Source: Mesorhizobium sp. (GTDB lineage Bacteria > Pseudomonadota > Alphaproteobacteria > Rhizobiales > Rhizobiaceae). From it: 64,000 nucleotides of DNA. The DNA is taken from positions 1,944 through 65,943 of the forward strand of contig SAQR01000011.1 in NCBI GenBank assembly GCA_004020365.1, read 5' to 3'. Position 1 is the stretch's first letter; the number at the start of each line of letters is the position of its first letter. The notes beneath the pieces are model-generated. The model saw nothing but the letters and a program-made list of their open reading frames with translations, was not told the origin of the DNA and ran no database searches. Both the position numbers and the translations under genes were made by a program. Positions 1-8,977 of the stretch are shown here, one piece after another.

Positions 1-899
1 GTCGAACCCTGCTCCTCGCGCTCGGGCCGCGACAGCGGCGGCCGCTCGGCCTTCTGCGTCTTCTCGACATAGGCGATGGCGCCTGAGATCGCCGACAGCT
101 CGGCGCGGGAAAACGTGCCGAAACTGTCCGGCGTCGCCACCTCGAAGAAACGGGCGATGCGCCCGGCGGCCGACGCCGAGTCGAACAGGCTCGGCGGCTG
201 CGGATTGGCGACGCGGCCGAGCACATCGAATACCGGTTTCAGCTCCGGATCGTAAAACACCGGCTCGGCAACGATCAGCTCGCGTGGGTCGACGCGAAAG
301 ACGTCGGCGAGCAGCCGGTCGGCGGTCGTCTCGGCAACGCGGAATGCGCCGGTCGAGATCTCGATCCAGGCCAGCGCAAAACTTCCTTGGTTCCCTGTCG
401 CGCTGCCGCGCTCCGCGCCTCTTGGCTCGGTCCCGCCCTTGACGCGGCCAAGTGCCATCAAGAAACTCGATTCCGACGGCGCCAGCAACTTGTCCTCGGT
501 GATGGTGCCGGGCGTCACCAGCCGCACCACGTCGCGGCGCACCACCGATTTGCCGCAGCGTTTCTTCGCCTCTGCCGGATCCTCGATCTGCTCGCAGACG
601 GCGACGCGGAACCCTTGTCCAATCAGCTTCTGCAGATAATCGTCGGCGGCATGCACCGGCACGCCGCACATCGGGATGTCGAGGCCCTGGTGCTTGCCAC
701 GCTTGGTCAGGACGATGCCGAGCGCCCGGCTCGCCTTCTCGGCGTCGTCGAAGAACAGTTCGTAGAAATCGCCCATGCGGTAGAACAGCAGCGAATCCGG
801 GTTCGCCGCCTTGATCTCGATATACTGCTCCATCATCGGCGTCGCCGGCGCAAAGGCCGGCGTACCGCTGTCGCTGCGAATGGGCGTTTCGTCGTTCAA
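1..899 (-). CDS. mutS: DNA mismatch repair protein MutS, N-terminal part (runs off left edge)
   Basis: This is the N-terminal third of MutS, the ATPase that recognises base mismatches and starts methyl-independent or MutL-dependent repair; about 299 codons are present and the rest lies left of the window. The reading frame contains the mismatch-binding Phe-x-Glu motif in GDFYELF, followed by the family segments [25 protein letters not shown] and [16 protein letters not shown] at 899 is chosen as start because the segment [16 protein letters not shown] that usually sits shortly after the N-terminus in rhizobial MutS is preceded by a plausible leader; ATG at 836 is the alternative. Between LMALGRVKG and [11 protein letters not shown] there is an extra stretch of about 15 residues, Gly/Arg/Glu rich, lying in frame. 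It is transcribed divergently from maeB. Confidence 0.93.
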   Translation of the reverse strand, partial: MNDETPIRSDSGTPAFAPATPMMEQYIEIKAANPDSLLFYRMGDFYELFFDDAEKASRALGIVLTKRGKHQGLDIPMCGVPVHAADDYLQKLIGQGFRVAVCEQIEDPAEAKKRCGKSVVRRDVVRLVTPGTITEDKLLAPSESSFLMALGRVKGGTEPRGAERGSATGNQGSFALAWIEISTGAFRVAETTADRLLADVFRVDPRELIVAEPVFYDPELKPVFDVLGRVANPQPPSLFDSASAAGRIARFFEVATPDSFGTFSRAELSAISGAIAYVEKTQKAERPPLSRPEREEQGS

Positions 900-1039
900 G
901 ACGCTGCTTCCAAATTTCCCGAGCCATCTGCTTGGCGGTTTACAGCGGCGAAGTGTAGCCTTAATCCCGAACGTTCCACAAAAGAAAGCATTGCACCCGT
1001 CTCAACGAGGTGCCGCACGGGTGAGGAAATCGAAGCATC

Positions 1040-3319
1040 ATGGCCAGGAAAACCGAAAACCCCGGACCCTCCGTCAGTGCGCAGGAGGCGCTGGAATTCC
1101 ACGCCATGGGCCGTCCGGGCAAGCTGGAGATCGTCGCCACCAAGCCGATGGCCACCCAGCGCGACTTGAGCCTCGCCTATTCGCCGGGCGTCGCGGTTCC
1201 GGTGCTTGCCATTGCCGAGGATCCCAGCCGCGCCTTCGACTATACGGCGCGCGGCAACATGGTCGCCGTCATCTCCAACGGCACCGCCATCCTCGGCCTC
1301 GGCAATCTCGGCGCGCTGGCCGCCAAGCCGGTGATGGAAGGCAAGGCGGTGCTGTTCAAGCGCTTCGCCGATGTCGATTCCATTGATCTCGAGGTCGACA
1401 CCGAGGATGCCGAAGAGTTCATCAATTGCGTGCGTTTCCTCGGGCCGTCGTTCGGCGGCATCAATCTGGAAGACATCAAGGCGCCGGAATGCTTCATCAT
1501 CGAGCAGCGGCTGCGCGAACTTATGGACATACCGGTCTTTCATGACGACCAGCACGGCACCGCCATCATTTCGGCGGCCGGCCTGATAAACGCGCTGGAA
1601 ATCACCGGCCGCGACATGAAGACCACCAAAATGGTCTGCAACGGCGCCGGTGCCGCCGGCGTCGCCTGCATCGAGCTGATGAAGGCGATGGGCTTTGCGC
1701 CCGAAAACATCATCCTGTGCGACACCAAAGGCGTCGTCTTCCAGGGCCGCACCGAAGGCATGAACCAGTGGAAGTCGGCGCATGCCGTCAAGACCGATGC
1801 GCGCTCGCTGGCCGAGGCGCTCGACGGTGCCGACGTGTTCCTCGGCCTCTCGGCCAAGGGCGCGCTGACCACCAGGATGGTGCAGTCGATGGCCGAGAAG
1901 CCGATCATCTTCGCCATGGCCAACCCCGATCCCGAGATCACGCCGGAGGAAGTCGCCGAAATCCGCGCCGATGCCATCATGGCCACCGGCCGTTCGGACT
2001 ATCCGAACCAGGTCAACAATGTGCTCGGCTTCCCTTACATCTTCCGCGGCGCGCTGGACGTGCGGGCGACCACCATCAATGACGACATGAAGATCGCCGC
2101 GGCGCGTGCGCTCGCCGAACTGGCGCGCCAGGATGTGCCCGACGACGTCGCCGCTGCCTACCAGGGCATGCGGCCGAAATTCGGCCCCAACTACATCATC
2201 CCGGTGCCGTTCGACCCGCGCCTGATCTCGGCCATTCCGATCGCGGTTGCCAAGGCCGCGATGGAATCCGGCGTCGCGCGCAAGCCGATCCTCGACCTCG
2301 ACCGCTACGCGCAGGAGCTATCCGCCCGCCGCGATCCGATCGCCTCGACCCTGCAGCGCATTTACGACCGCGTGCGCCGCCAGCCCAAGCGCATCGTCTT
2401 CGCCGAGGGCGAGGAAGAGCAGGTGATGCGCGCTGCCGTCTCCTATGTGAACCAGCGGCTCGGCACCGCCATCCTGCTCGGCCGCGACGAAATGATCAAG
2501 GAGAACGCCAGGAACGCCGGCATCGAACTGAACAAGCAAGGCATCGAGATCATCAATGCCAGGCTGTCGCGCCGCAATGGCGTCTACACCGACTATCTGT
2601 ACGAGCGCATGCAGCGCAAGGGCTTCCTGTTTCGCGACTGCCAGCGCCTGATCAACAACGACCGCAACCATTTCGCCGCCTGCATGGTGGCGCTGGGCGA
2701 TGCCGATGGCATCGTCACCGGCGTCACCCGCAACTACTCGACGGCGCTCGACGACATCCGCCGTATCATCGACGCCAAGCCCGGCCACCGCGTCATCGGC
2801 GCCTCGATCGTGCTGGCGCGGGGCCGAACCGTGATTGTCGCCGACACCGCCGTGCACGATATGCCGAATGCCGAACAGATCGCCGACATCGCCGAGGAGG
2901 CCGCCGGCTTTGCCCGCCGCATGGGTTATGAGCCACGGCTGGCCATGCTTGCCTATTCCACCTTCGGCCATCCGCAGGGCGAGCGCTCCGAACGCATCCA
3001 GGAAGCGGTGCGCATCCTCGACAAGCGGCGCGTCGATTTCGAATATGACGGCGAGATGGCAGCCGACGTGGCGCTCAGCGCACGCGCCATGGCGCAATAC
3101 CCGTTCATCCGGCTGACCGGCCCGGCCAATGTGCTGATCATGCCGGCCTTCCACTCGGCCTCGATCTCGACCAAGATGCTGCAGGAGCTCGGCGGCTCGA
3201 CCGTAATCGGCCCGCTGCTGGTCGGCCTGGACAAGCCGGTTCAGATCGTCTCGCTCAACGCCAAGGACTCAGACATCGTCAACATGGCGGCCATCGCCGC
3301 GTACACGGCGGGGGCGTGA
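1040..3319 (+). CDS. maeB: Malic enzyme with C-terminal phosphotransacetylase-like domain
   Basis: Oxidatively decarboxylates malate to pyruvate, feeding acetyl-CoA synthesis or making NADPH when the cell grows on C4-dicarboxylates. At 759 residues it has the two-part layout usual in rhizobia: malic enzyme domain (about 1-430), with divalent-metal residues in INLEDIK (about 142-147) and FHDDQHGT (168-174) and the dinucleotide loop NGAGAAG at 201-207, then a phosphate acetyltransferase-like domain from about 450 (RIVFAEGEEEQ) to the end. In this family the C-terminal domain is generally regulatory, binding acetyl-CoA, rather than an active transacetylase. The sequence does not tell NAD (dme) from NADP (tme) preference. 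GAGGAA lies about 12 bases before the ATG, a rather long spacing. The gene ends next to an intergenic hairpin repeat. Confidence 0.93.
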   Translation: MARKTENPGPSVSAQEALEFHAMGRPGKLEIVATKPMATQRDLSLAYSPGVAVPVLAIAEDPSRAFDYTARGNMVAVISNGTAILGLGNLGALAAKPVMEGKAVLFKRFADVDSIDLEVDTEDAEEFINCVRFLGPSFGGINLEDIKAPECFIIEQRLRELMDIPVFHDDQHGTAIISAAGLINALEITGRDMKTTKMVCNGAGAAGVACIELMKAMGFAPENIILCDTKGVVFQGRTEGMNQWKSAHAVKTDARSLAEALDGADVFLGLSAKGALTTRMVQSMAEKPIIFAMANPDPEITPEEVAEIRADAIMATGRSDYPNQVNNVLGFPYIFRGALDVRATTINDDMKIAAARALAELARQDVPDDVAAAYQGMRPKFGPNYIIPVPFDPRLISAIPIAVAKAAMESGVARKPILDLDRYAQELSARRDPIASTLQRIYDRVRRQPKRIVFAEGEEEQVMRAAVSYVNQRLGTAILLGRDEMIKENARNAGIELNKQGIEIINARLSRRNGVYTDYLYERMQRKGFLFRDCQRLINNDRNHFAACMVALGDADGIVTGVTRNYSTALDDIRRIIDAKPGHRVIGASIVLARGRTVIVADTAVHDMPNAEQIADIAEEAAGFARRMGYEPRLAMLAYSTFGHPQGERSERIQEAVRILDKRRVDFEYDGEMAADVALSARAMAQYPFIRLTGPANVLIMPAFHSASISTKMLQELGGSTVIGPLLVGLDKPVQIVSLNAKDSDIVNMAAIAAYTAGA

Positions 3320-3340
3320 GGAGCGGAGCAGCGAGCGCTT

Positions 3341-3526
3341 CTTCCTTCTCCCCTTGTGGGGCCAGAAGGGCGGGCGAGGCCCGTGACTCGCCCCGGGCGG
3401 TGGCCTCGCGAAGCGAGGTCGGATGAGGGGTGCTCCAGCTTGGCGCCTACGCGTTCCGTCCAACACCCCTCAACCGTCTCGGCGCTGCGCGCCGATCCAC
3501 CTTCTCCCACAAGGGGGAGAAGGAAG
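3341..3526. repeat. GC-rich intergenic hairpin repeat, copy A
   Basis: Begins with CTTCCTTCTCCCCTTGTGGG and ends with the near-exact reverse complement CCCACAAGGGGGAGAAGGAAG (one extra G). Inner parts also pair: GAGGGGTG near 3425 with CACCCCTC near 3470, and GGCGCTGCGCGCC forms a small stem. It fills the gap between convergent maeB and the PfkB kinase gene, so it could act as a bidirectional terminator. Copy C (17351-17496) is its closest relative in the window. Confidence 0.8.
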
Positions 3527-3538
3527 AGACGTCGAGCC

Positions 3539-4531
3539 CTAAATCAGCCCCGCCTGCTCAGCCTCGTGGCGTAAATTCTGCCGCGGCCTTGGCCCGATCT
3601 GCTGGATCACCAGCCCGGCCGCCAGCGAGCCGAGGTCGCCGCAATGCTTCAGGCTGCGCCCTTGCGTGTAGCCGTAGAGGAAGCCGGCGGCATAGAGGTC
3701 GCCGGCGCCGGTGGTGTCGACCAGCTCCCGGATTTTGGTCGCGTCGACGGTGACGGTCTCGTCGCCGCGCACGATGACCGAGCCCATTTCCGAGCGGGTG
3801 ACGGCGGCGATCTTGCAGTCCTTGCGGATCTGGGCCAGCGCCTCGTCGAACGAGGCGGTCTGGTAGAGCGCCTTGATCTCGTGGCTGTTGGCAAAGACGA
3901 TGTCGACGGTGCCGGAGCGCATTAGGTCCAGAAACTCATCGCGGTAGCGGTCGACGCAGAACGAATCCGACAATGTCATCGACACTTCGCGCCCGGCGGC
4001 ATGCGCGAGCTTGGCCGTCTGCCGAATCGCTTCCTTGGCGCGCGGCGGGTCCCAGAGGTAACCTTCGAAATAGGTGACCGCCGCCCCCGAAGCTTTGTCT
4101 GCCTCGACGTCCTCCGGTCCGAGTTCGACGCAGGCGCCGAGATAGGTGTTCATCGAGCGCTCGCCGTCTGGGGTAACGAAGATCATCGAGCGCGCCGTCG
4201 GTGGCTCACCATTGAGCGGCCTGGTGTCAAAGGCGACGCCCTGCGCATGGATGTCATGGGCGTAGATTTCGCCGAGCGCATCGTTCGAGACCTTGCCGAA
4301 GAAGGCGGCGCGTCCGCCGAAGCTGGCGACACCCGCCGCCGTGTTGCCGGCGCTGCCGCCGGAGGCTTCGATCGCCGGGCCCATGCGGCTGTAGAGCAAC
4401 TCGGCGCGCCTCGTGTCGATCAGGTTCATCGCGCCCTTGATGATGCCGTTGGTTTGCAGAAATGCCTCGTCGCACTGGGCGATGATGTCGACAATGGCAT
4501 TCCCGATACAAAGCACGTCATAGTTCGGCAT
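3539..4531 (-). CDS. PfkB-family carbohydrate/nucleoside kinase (adenosine-kinase-like)
   Basis: Predicted cytoplasmic ATP-dependent kinase of the ribokinase/PfkB family, 330 residues. PfkB signature 1 appears as GGSAGNTAAGVASFGG (58-73) and signature 2 as DTTGAGDLYAAGF (272-284), with the catalytic base Asp278. The opening YDVLCIGNAIVDI and the overall architecture resemble the group annotated as adenosine kinase in alphaproteobacteria, but the substrate could be another nucleoside or a sugar. The ATG at 4531 is preferred over a frame opening at 4555 because GGAGA sits about nine bases upstream of it. The gene stands alone: convergent with maeB across repeat A and divergent from the EI24-type membrane protein gene. 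Confidence 0.82.
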   Translation of the reverse strand: MPNYDVLCIGNAIVDIIAQCDEAFLQTNGIIKGAMNLIDTRRAELLYSRMGPAIEASGGSAGNTAAGVASFGGRAAFFGKVSNDALGEIYAHDIHAQGVAFDTRPLNGEPPTARSMIFVTPDGERSMNTYLGACVELGPEDVEADKASGAAVTYFEGYLWDPPRAKEAIRQTAKLAHAAGREVSMTLSDSFCVDRYRDEFLDLMRSGTVDIVFANSHEIKALYQTASFDEALAQIRKDCKIAAVTRSEMGSVIVRGDETVTVDATKIRELVDTTGAGDLYAAGFLYGYTQGRSLKHCGDLGSLAAGLVIQQIGPRPRQNLRHEAEQAGLI

Positions 4532-4640
4532 CAATGATGTCTCCGCAAAAACCACCGGCTTTCTGCCACGCTGGCCGCGGGCGGGTCTAGCGATTTGATG
4601 CGGCTTTTCCTAGGTCGTGATTTTAAATGGCGTGACGCCG

Positions 4641-4664
4641 CCCTTGGTTGTGCCCTTGGTTGTG
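4641..4664. repeat. Two tandem copies of a 12-bp sequence
   Basis: CCCTTGGTTGTG occurs twice without a gap, upstream of the membrane protein gene that starts at 4725. It lies in the 193-bp divergent promoter region. No known binding site is recognised. Confidence 0.6.
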
Positions 4665-4724
4665 CTTGTGACTTGTCGTGTCTCCGCCTATTTCGCAGAT
4701 GTTCAACATGGAATTGGAAACGCC

Positions 4725-5420
4725 GTGATCTCCAGCGCCGCCCGTGCCGCCGCCAGCCAGCTGTTTTCGCCCGAATTCCGCTCGGTGTTCGCAAAAACGC
4801 TGGGCCTGACCTTGCTGGCACTGGTGGCCTTGTGGTTCGGGTTGACGAGCCTTGTCGAGTGGCTGGCCTTGCCATGGTTGGAGTCCCTGATACCCGGCCT
4901 GCCGTCCTGGGCCGGCTGGTTGGGCGGCATCATCGCCGCTATCGCTCTTGCCTTCGGGATGGCGCTGCTGATCGCGCCGGTGACGGCGATCATTGCCGGC
5001 CTGTTTCTCGACGATGTCGCGGAAGTGGTCGAGCGCACCGACTATCCCAATGACCCGCCCGGCCGCGCCGTGCCGGCACTGCGTTCGCTGGTGCTGGCGA
5101 TAAAATTCTTCGGCGTCGTCGTTCTCGGCAACATCATGGCTTTGCTGCTTCTGCTTGTGCCGGGCATCAACATCGCCGCTTTCTTCATCGTCAACGGCTA
5201 TCTGCTGGGCCGTGAATTCTTCGAATTCGCCGCGATGCGCTTTCGCCCGGAGGCCGAGGCACGGGCATTGCGCAAAAAACATGCCGTCACGGTGTTTCTC
5301 GCCGGGCTGGTTATCGCTGCCTTCCTCGCGGTGCCGCTGCTCAACCTTTTGACGCCGCTGTTCGCCGCCGCCATGATGGTGCATTTGCACAAGGCGATCT
5401 CGGTGCGGGAAGCGGCGTAG
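4725..5420 (+). CDS. EI24-domain (CysZ-like) inner-membrane protein
   Basis: A 231-residue membrane protein of the EI24/CysZ family. CysZ in enterobacteria mediates sulfate uptake, but many alphaproteobacterial members have not been tested. Hydrophobic stretches lie at roughly 24-40, 60-95, 125-155 and 185-220, giving about four to six transmembrane spans, and the family hallmark region LFLDDVAEVVER follows the second hairpin. The frame is open from 4617, but GTG 4725 is chosen because the homologous N-terminus (ISSAARAAASQLFSPEFRSVF) begins there and GGAA lies just upstream. No sulfur genes are adjacent, so a sulfate role is only a family-based guess. Confidence 0.75.
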   Translation: MISSAARAAASQLFSPEFRSVFAKTLGLTLLALVALWFGLTSLVEWLALPWLESLIPGLPSWAGWLGGIIAAIALAFGMALLIAPVTAIIAGLFLDDVAEVVERTDYPNDPPGRAVPALRSLVLAIKFFGVVVLGNIMALLLLLVPGINIAAFFIVNGYLLGREFFEFAAMRFRPEAEARALRKKHAVTVFLAGLVIAAFLAVPLLNLLTPLFAAAMMVHLHKAISVREAA

Positions 5421-5520
5421 GAGTGCTGATGCTCAGGTGAGGCCGGCTTGCGGCTGCCGATGTCCTGCGCTTCCGGGGCGTACCCAACGGTACGCTCGAT
5501 TCCGTTTGTTGGGCCCGGCG

Positions 5521-6516
5521 CTAGCGTAAAAGAAAACCACGTCCCAGCTCGTCCCCGGGTTCGATGATGAATTCGGCCCGGCCGCAGTAGAAGGCGCGGC
5601 CGCCGACGCGGGCGATGATGGCGTCATGCGGCCCGGCTTTCGCGGTCCTCGCCACGCTGCCTGAAAAGCGCGAGCCGGCGATGCTCTCGAACAGCCGCGT
5701 CTGGCCGCCGATTTCGCCTTTGGCGTGCATCGCAGCCAGCCGCGCGGTGACACCCGATCCGGTCGGCGAGCGGTCGACCTGGGCGTCGGCGAAGACACAG
5801 ATGTTCTTGGTCGGGGTATCGGAAAATACGTCCTGTCCGTCGGTCAGGATGGTGCCGTAGAGAAAGGCAAGCTCGCCATGGTCGGGATGCGACAACGGGA
5901 ATTCCTCCTTCAGCTTCTCCGTCAGCGCCGTCGCCGCATCGACGAAATCACGCACGCGGTTTTCGCCGAACTCCAGCCCGAACTGGCGGCAATCGGCGAG
6001 CGCATAGAAGGCGCCGCCATAGGCGATGTCGAAGCCGATCCCCCCGAAGCCCGGCAATTCGATCTCCTGGTCGCGGGCGAACAGAAAGGCCGGCACGCTT
6101 TCGAATGACACCGCACTGGCCTTGCCGTCCTGCACCTCGACCGAGGCGACGACCAGTCCGCACGGCGCCTCGATGTTGACTGTCGTCAGCGGCTCCTGCC
6201 GCGCCACCAGTCCCTCGTCGACGGCGTAGCGGCCGAGCGCTACGATGGCGTGGCCGCACATCGTCGAATAGCCCTCATTGTGGATGAACAGCACGGCGAG
6301 GTCGGCGCCGGGCAGGTCGGTTTCTACCAGCAGCGCGCCATACATGTCGTAGTGGCCGCGTGGCTCGAACATCAGAATTTTCCTGAGATGGTCGAGGTGA
6401 TCGCGCACGTAGGCGCGTTTTTCCAGGATCGTGCCTGCAGGGATGCTGGGATAACCACCGGTGACGATCCGCAGCGGCTCGCCCCCGGTGTGCATGTCGA
6501 CGACGCTGAGCGTCAT
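5521..6516 (-). CDS. trans-3-hydroxy-L-proline dehydratase (proline racemase family)
   Basis: A 331-residue member of the proline racemase family, which acts on the alpha carbon of proline derivatives. The first catalytic residue is Cys87 in MCGHAIVALGR, but the second catalytic position, in DRSPTGSGVTARL, is Thr252 instead of Cys. In the characterised family, Cys/Cys pairs belong to proline racemase and 4-hydroxyproline epimerase, whereas Cys/Thr pairs belong to trans-3-hydroxy-L-proline dehydratase, which forms delta1-pyrroline-2-carboxylate. That assignment is therefore favoured over the common label hydroxyproline epimerase. The ATG overlaps the TGA of the upstream PEP-mutase-family gene (ATGA), so the two are probably translationally coupled. 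Confidence 0.82.
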   Translation of the reverse strand: MTLSVVDMHTGGEPLRIVTGGYPSIPAGTILEKRAYVRDHLDHLRKILMFEPRGHYDMYGALLVETDLPGADLAVLFIHNEGYSTMCGHAIVALGRYAVDEGLVARQEPLTTVNIEAPCGLVVASVEVQDGKASAVSFESVPAFLFARDQEIELPGFGGIGFDIAYGGAFYALADCRQFGLEFGENRVRDFVDAATALTEKLKEEFPLSHPDHGELAFLYGTILTDGQDVFSDTPTKNICVFADAQVDRSPTGSGVTARLAAMHAKGEIGGQTRLFESIAGSRFSGSVARTAKAGPHDAIIARVGGRAFYCGRAEFIIEPGDELGRGFLLR

Positions 6517-7316
6517 GCGTTGGGTTCGGCAAACAACGCCTGCAGCTTGCCGAACGGCATGGCGGTGCGGGTGAAGCCGAAGGTGCCGTCCTGCTGGATC
6601 TCACGCGCCGCCGTTTCCAGCATGCCGAAGGCGTAATTGGTCAGCCAGGGCCCGAGCGAAATGCGCTTGACCCCTGCGAGCGCAAGATCGGCGATGGTGA
6701 AACCTGGCCTGACCATGACGTTGACCGGCTTGGTCAGCGCCGAGCAGACGGTTTGCACCGTCTCGATATCGCCGAGGCCTGGCGCGTAGAGCACGTCGGC
6801 GCCGGCCTTCTCGAAGGCCTGCAGCCGCTTGATCGTGTCGTCGATGTCTGGCTTGCCCCACAGAAAATTCTCGGCCCGCGCGGTGAAGACGAAATCGTGC
6901 TTCAGCGCCCGCGCCGCCTCGGCTGCAGCGGCGACGCGCTCGACGGCATGCGAAAAATCATAAATCGGCTTGTCGGGCTCGCCGGTGTGGTCCTCGATCG
7001 AGCAGCCGGCGAGGCCTGCCGCTTCGGCCGCGAAGATGGTTTCGGATGCACTTGTCGCGCTGTCGCCCTTGCCCTTTTCGAGATCGGCCGAGACCGGCAG
7101 GCCGGTCGCCGCGGTCACGTCGCGGCAGTGGTGGATCATCGCCTCGAATGTCACCGCGCCGTCGGGCAGGCCACGCGAAAAGGCAAAGCCGGCGCTGGTC
7201 GTCGCCAGCGCCTTGAAACCGAAGGAGGCCAGCAGTTTCGTCGTGCCGACGTCCCAGGGGTTGGGCATGACGAAGATCGAGCTGTGCAGGTCGCGAAATA
7301 TTTTGCCCTTGTCCAT
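6513..7316 (-). CDS. Isocitrate lyase / PEP mutase superfamily protein
   Basis: A 267-residue (beta/alpha)8-barrel enzyme of the ICL/PEPM superfamily, which makes or breaks C-C, C-P or related bonds next to a carboxylate. Recognisable segments are MPNPWDVGTTKLLASFGF near the N-terminus, SADLEKGKGDS, the metal-site strand CSIEDHTGEP and VFTARAENFL. The KKCGH signature of true isocitrate lyase is absent, so glyoxylate-cycle activity is unlikely; the exact substrate is unknown. ATG 7316 is preceded by GGGGAG at good spacing, unlike the upstream in-frame starts. It overlaps the hydroxyproline dehydratase by four bases, so it is probably the first gene of a two-gene operon, possibly in amino-acid or keto-acid catabolism. 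Confidence 0.8.
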   Translation of the reverse strand: MDKGKIFRDLHSSIFVMPNPWDVGTTKLLASFGFKALATTSAGFAFSRGLPDGAVTFEAMIHHCRDVTAATGLPVSADLEKGKGDSATSASETIFAAEAAGLAGCSIEDHTGEPDKPIYDFSHAVERVAAAAEAARALKHDFVFTARAENFLWGKPDIDDTIKRLQAFEKAGADVLYAPGLGDIETVQTVCSALTKPVNVMVRPGFTIADLALAGVKRISLGPWLTNYAFGMLETAAREIQQDGTFGFTRTAMPFGKLQALFAEPNA

Positions 7317-7385
7317 GGATGCTCCCCAGAGTGCGAAGCGCATTTTATCCCGCCGTCGCGCGCCGGGCAAACGAATGCGATTGGT

Positions 7386-8234
7386 TCAGAAGCGATTGGC
7401 GTTCTCTCCTGCCAATTTGTCCAGTGCGTCGGACCCCTTGACGTACGCGGTCCCGTCCCAATGGTAGGTGACGGAGATGTCGCGCGAGGAAGCCTCGGGC
7501 GCCGCATCGTCGCAGCTTTCGCCATTCGGCACGGTGGCATCGGTCACCGTCGCCTTGATGGCCGCATAGGGCTGACCGTCCGCAAACGTCTGGAACGCCA
7601 ATTCCTGCGTGCGGCTGTAGGCGCACAGCGACTCGTCGAACGTATAGATCATGTCGATCAGCTCGAACCTGTCGTCGCGGACCAGGATCAGCGGCGTGCT
7701 CACATAGCCCTGGCTCGAATTGAAATGCGTGCTCAGGGTGATGATGGCGTCATCGCCGGGCCCGATCGGCAGCTTGCCCGGATCGCGGAAATAGGTGCTC
7801 CGGTCGACGGCGACATTGACAGCGTCGAGCAGTCTCGGCTTGCCGGCAAGATCGTAGAGCGCCAGCACCGCAAAGCCTTCGGCGCTGTCGGAGGAACTGC
7901 CGAGGTCGAACAGCATGGCCAGCCGCTCCTTGCCGCCGGCCCTGATCTGGAGCACGCCAGCATCGGAAAAGCCCGACGCTTCGGGCGGCGAGCCTCCGCT
8001 ATCCGAACCCTCGATATGGCGCATCTCGATCGGCATGGAACCCCGGTAGAAGCCGTCCTTGTCCGCCGCCAGATCGGGGATAACCATCCTGGCGAGGTCG
8101 AGGTAGGTTGTGTCTTTGTGGCCGGGAACGGCCCCGCCAAGGCCCGGGAAGCTGACGCCTTGCGCGCCGGCCGCAATCCACAGGCAGGGCACCAGCAAAA
8201 AGGCGCGGATGAAGCGAAGCAGGATGGAATTCAT
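7386..8234 (-). CDS. Exported protein of unknown function
   Basis: I do not recognise this 282-residue protein. It starts with a typical Sec signal peptide (LLRFIRAFLLVPCLWIAAGAQG, cleavage probably near residue 24), so it should be periplasmic or outer-membrane associated. The mature part has no further hydrophobic span. It contains an acidic, Ser/Gly-rich stretch (GSDSGGSPPEASGFSD), two Cys residues (SLCAYS and ESCDDA) that could form a disulfide, and a C-terminal segment VTYHWDGTAYVKGSDAL typical of beta-rich periplasmic proteins. It is codirectional with its neighbours but separated from them by 69 and 80 bases. Confidence 0.7.
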   Translation of the reverse strand: MNSILLRFIRAFLLVPCLWIAAGAQGVSFPGLGGAVPGHKDTTYLDLARMVIPDLAADKDGFYRGSMPIEMRHIEGSDSGGSPPEASGFSDAGVLQIRAGGKERLAMLFDLGSSSDSAEGFAVLALYDLAGKPRLLDAVNVAVDRSTYFRDPGKLPIGPGDDAIITLSTHFNSSQGYVSTPLILVRDDRFELIDMIYTFDESLCAYSRTQELAFQTFADGQPYAAIKATVTDATVPNGESCDDAAPEASSRDISVTYHWDGTAYVKGSDALDKLAGENANRF

Positions 8235-8314
8235 GCGTTGGTCGCCTCCGTCGAGCGTTCGAAACTAATGCGGACGACCGAGGCGTACAGCCGGAGAAGA
8301 AGCTCGATATCAGA

Positions 8315-8977
8315 TCAGTGGATCGGCACCAGCCCGGCCAGTTCGCGCATGTCGTCGAACAGGATGCCGCCGGCCTCGGTCAGGCCGTCGCGGTCGGAAT
8401 GCGGGTCGCCGTAGTAGGAAAATACGCGCATGCCGGCGGCAATGCCGGCTAATGTCCCGGCGACGCTGTCCTCGATCACAATGCATTCGGCGGGCGCGAA
8501 GCCCATCGTTCTTGCGGCATGCAGGAACAGGTCGGGAAACGGCTTGCCGCGCAAAACCATGGTCGAGCTGAACAGCGCTTGCTCGAACAGCGGCAGCAGC
8601 CCGGTCTGGCCGAGAGTGATGTGCATCTTGGACACCCGCGCCGACGAAGCGACGCAAGTTGCGATGCCGGCAGCGTGCACGGCTTCGATGAACTCCCTGA
8701 CATAGGGAACGGCTTCGACGCCATGCGCGAACAGGTTCGGCAGACCGGCGTTCCAGCGTTCGACGAAATCAGCGCCGAGGCTGACGCCGGTCGCCTCGAC
8801 TTCCTTCTGCACCGAGACCATGGCGCGGCCGGAGAAGTTCTTGCGGCAATATTCAAAGCTTGCCGGGTAGCCGGCGGCGCTGAGCCATTCGGCAAGGCGC
8901 CAATTGGCCAGGTTCTCGGTGTCGACCAGAACCCCGTCGCAATCGAAGATGACGAGTTTGGGAAGGGGACCTGACAT
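8315..8977 (-). CDS. HAD-superfamily (subfamily IA) phosphatase
   Basis: A 220-residue haloacid-dehalogenase phosphatase. Motif I is IFDCDGVLVDTE with the nucleophile Asp at about 12, motif II is VASSAR, the conserved Lys lies in LRGKPFPD, and motif IV is CIVIEDSVAGTLAG. The cap insert after motif I is the small helical type of subfamily IA, seen in beta-phosphoglucomutase, sugar-phosphatase and related small-metabolite enzymes; the substrate cannot be read from the sequence. Its ATG shares one base with the stop codon of the upstream dut gene (TGATG), so it is likely translated by coupling to dut. Confidence 0.85.
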   Translation of the reverse strand: MSGPLPKLVIFDCDGVLVDTENLANWRLAEWLSAAGYPASFEYCRKNFSGRAMVSVQKEVEATGVSLGADFVERWNAGLPNLFAHGVEAVPYVREFIEAVHAAGIATCVASSARVSKMHITLGQTGLLPLFEQALFSSTMVLRGKPFPDLFLHAARTMGFAPAECIVIEDSVAGTLAGIAAGMRVFSYYGDPHSDRDGLTEAGGILFDDMRELAGLVPIH

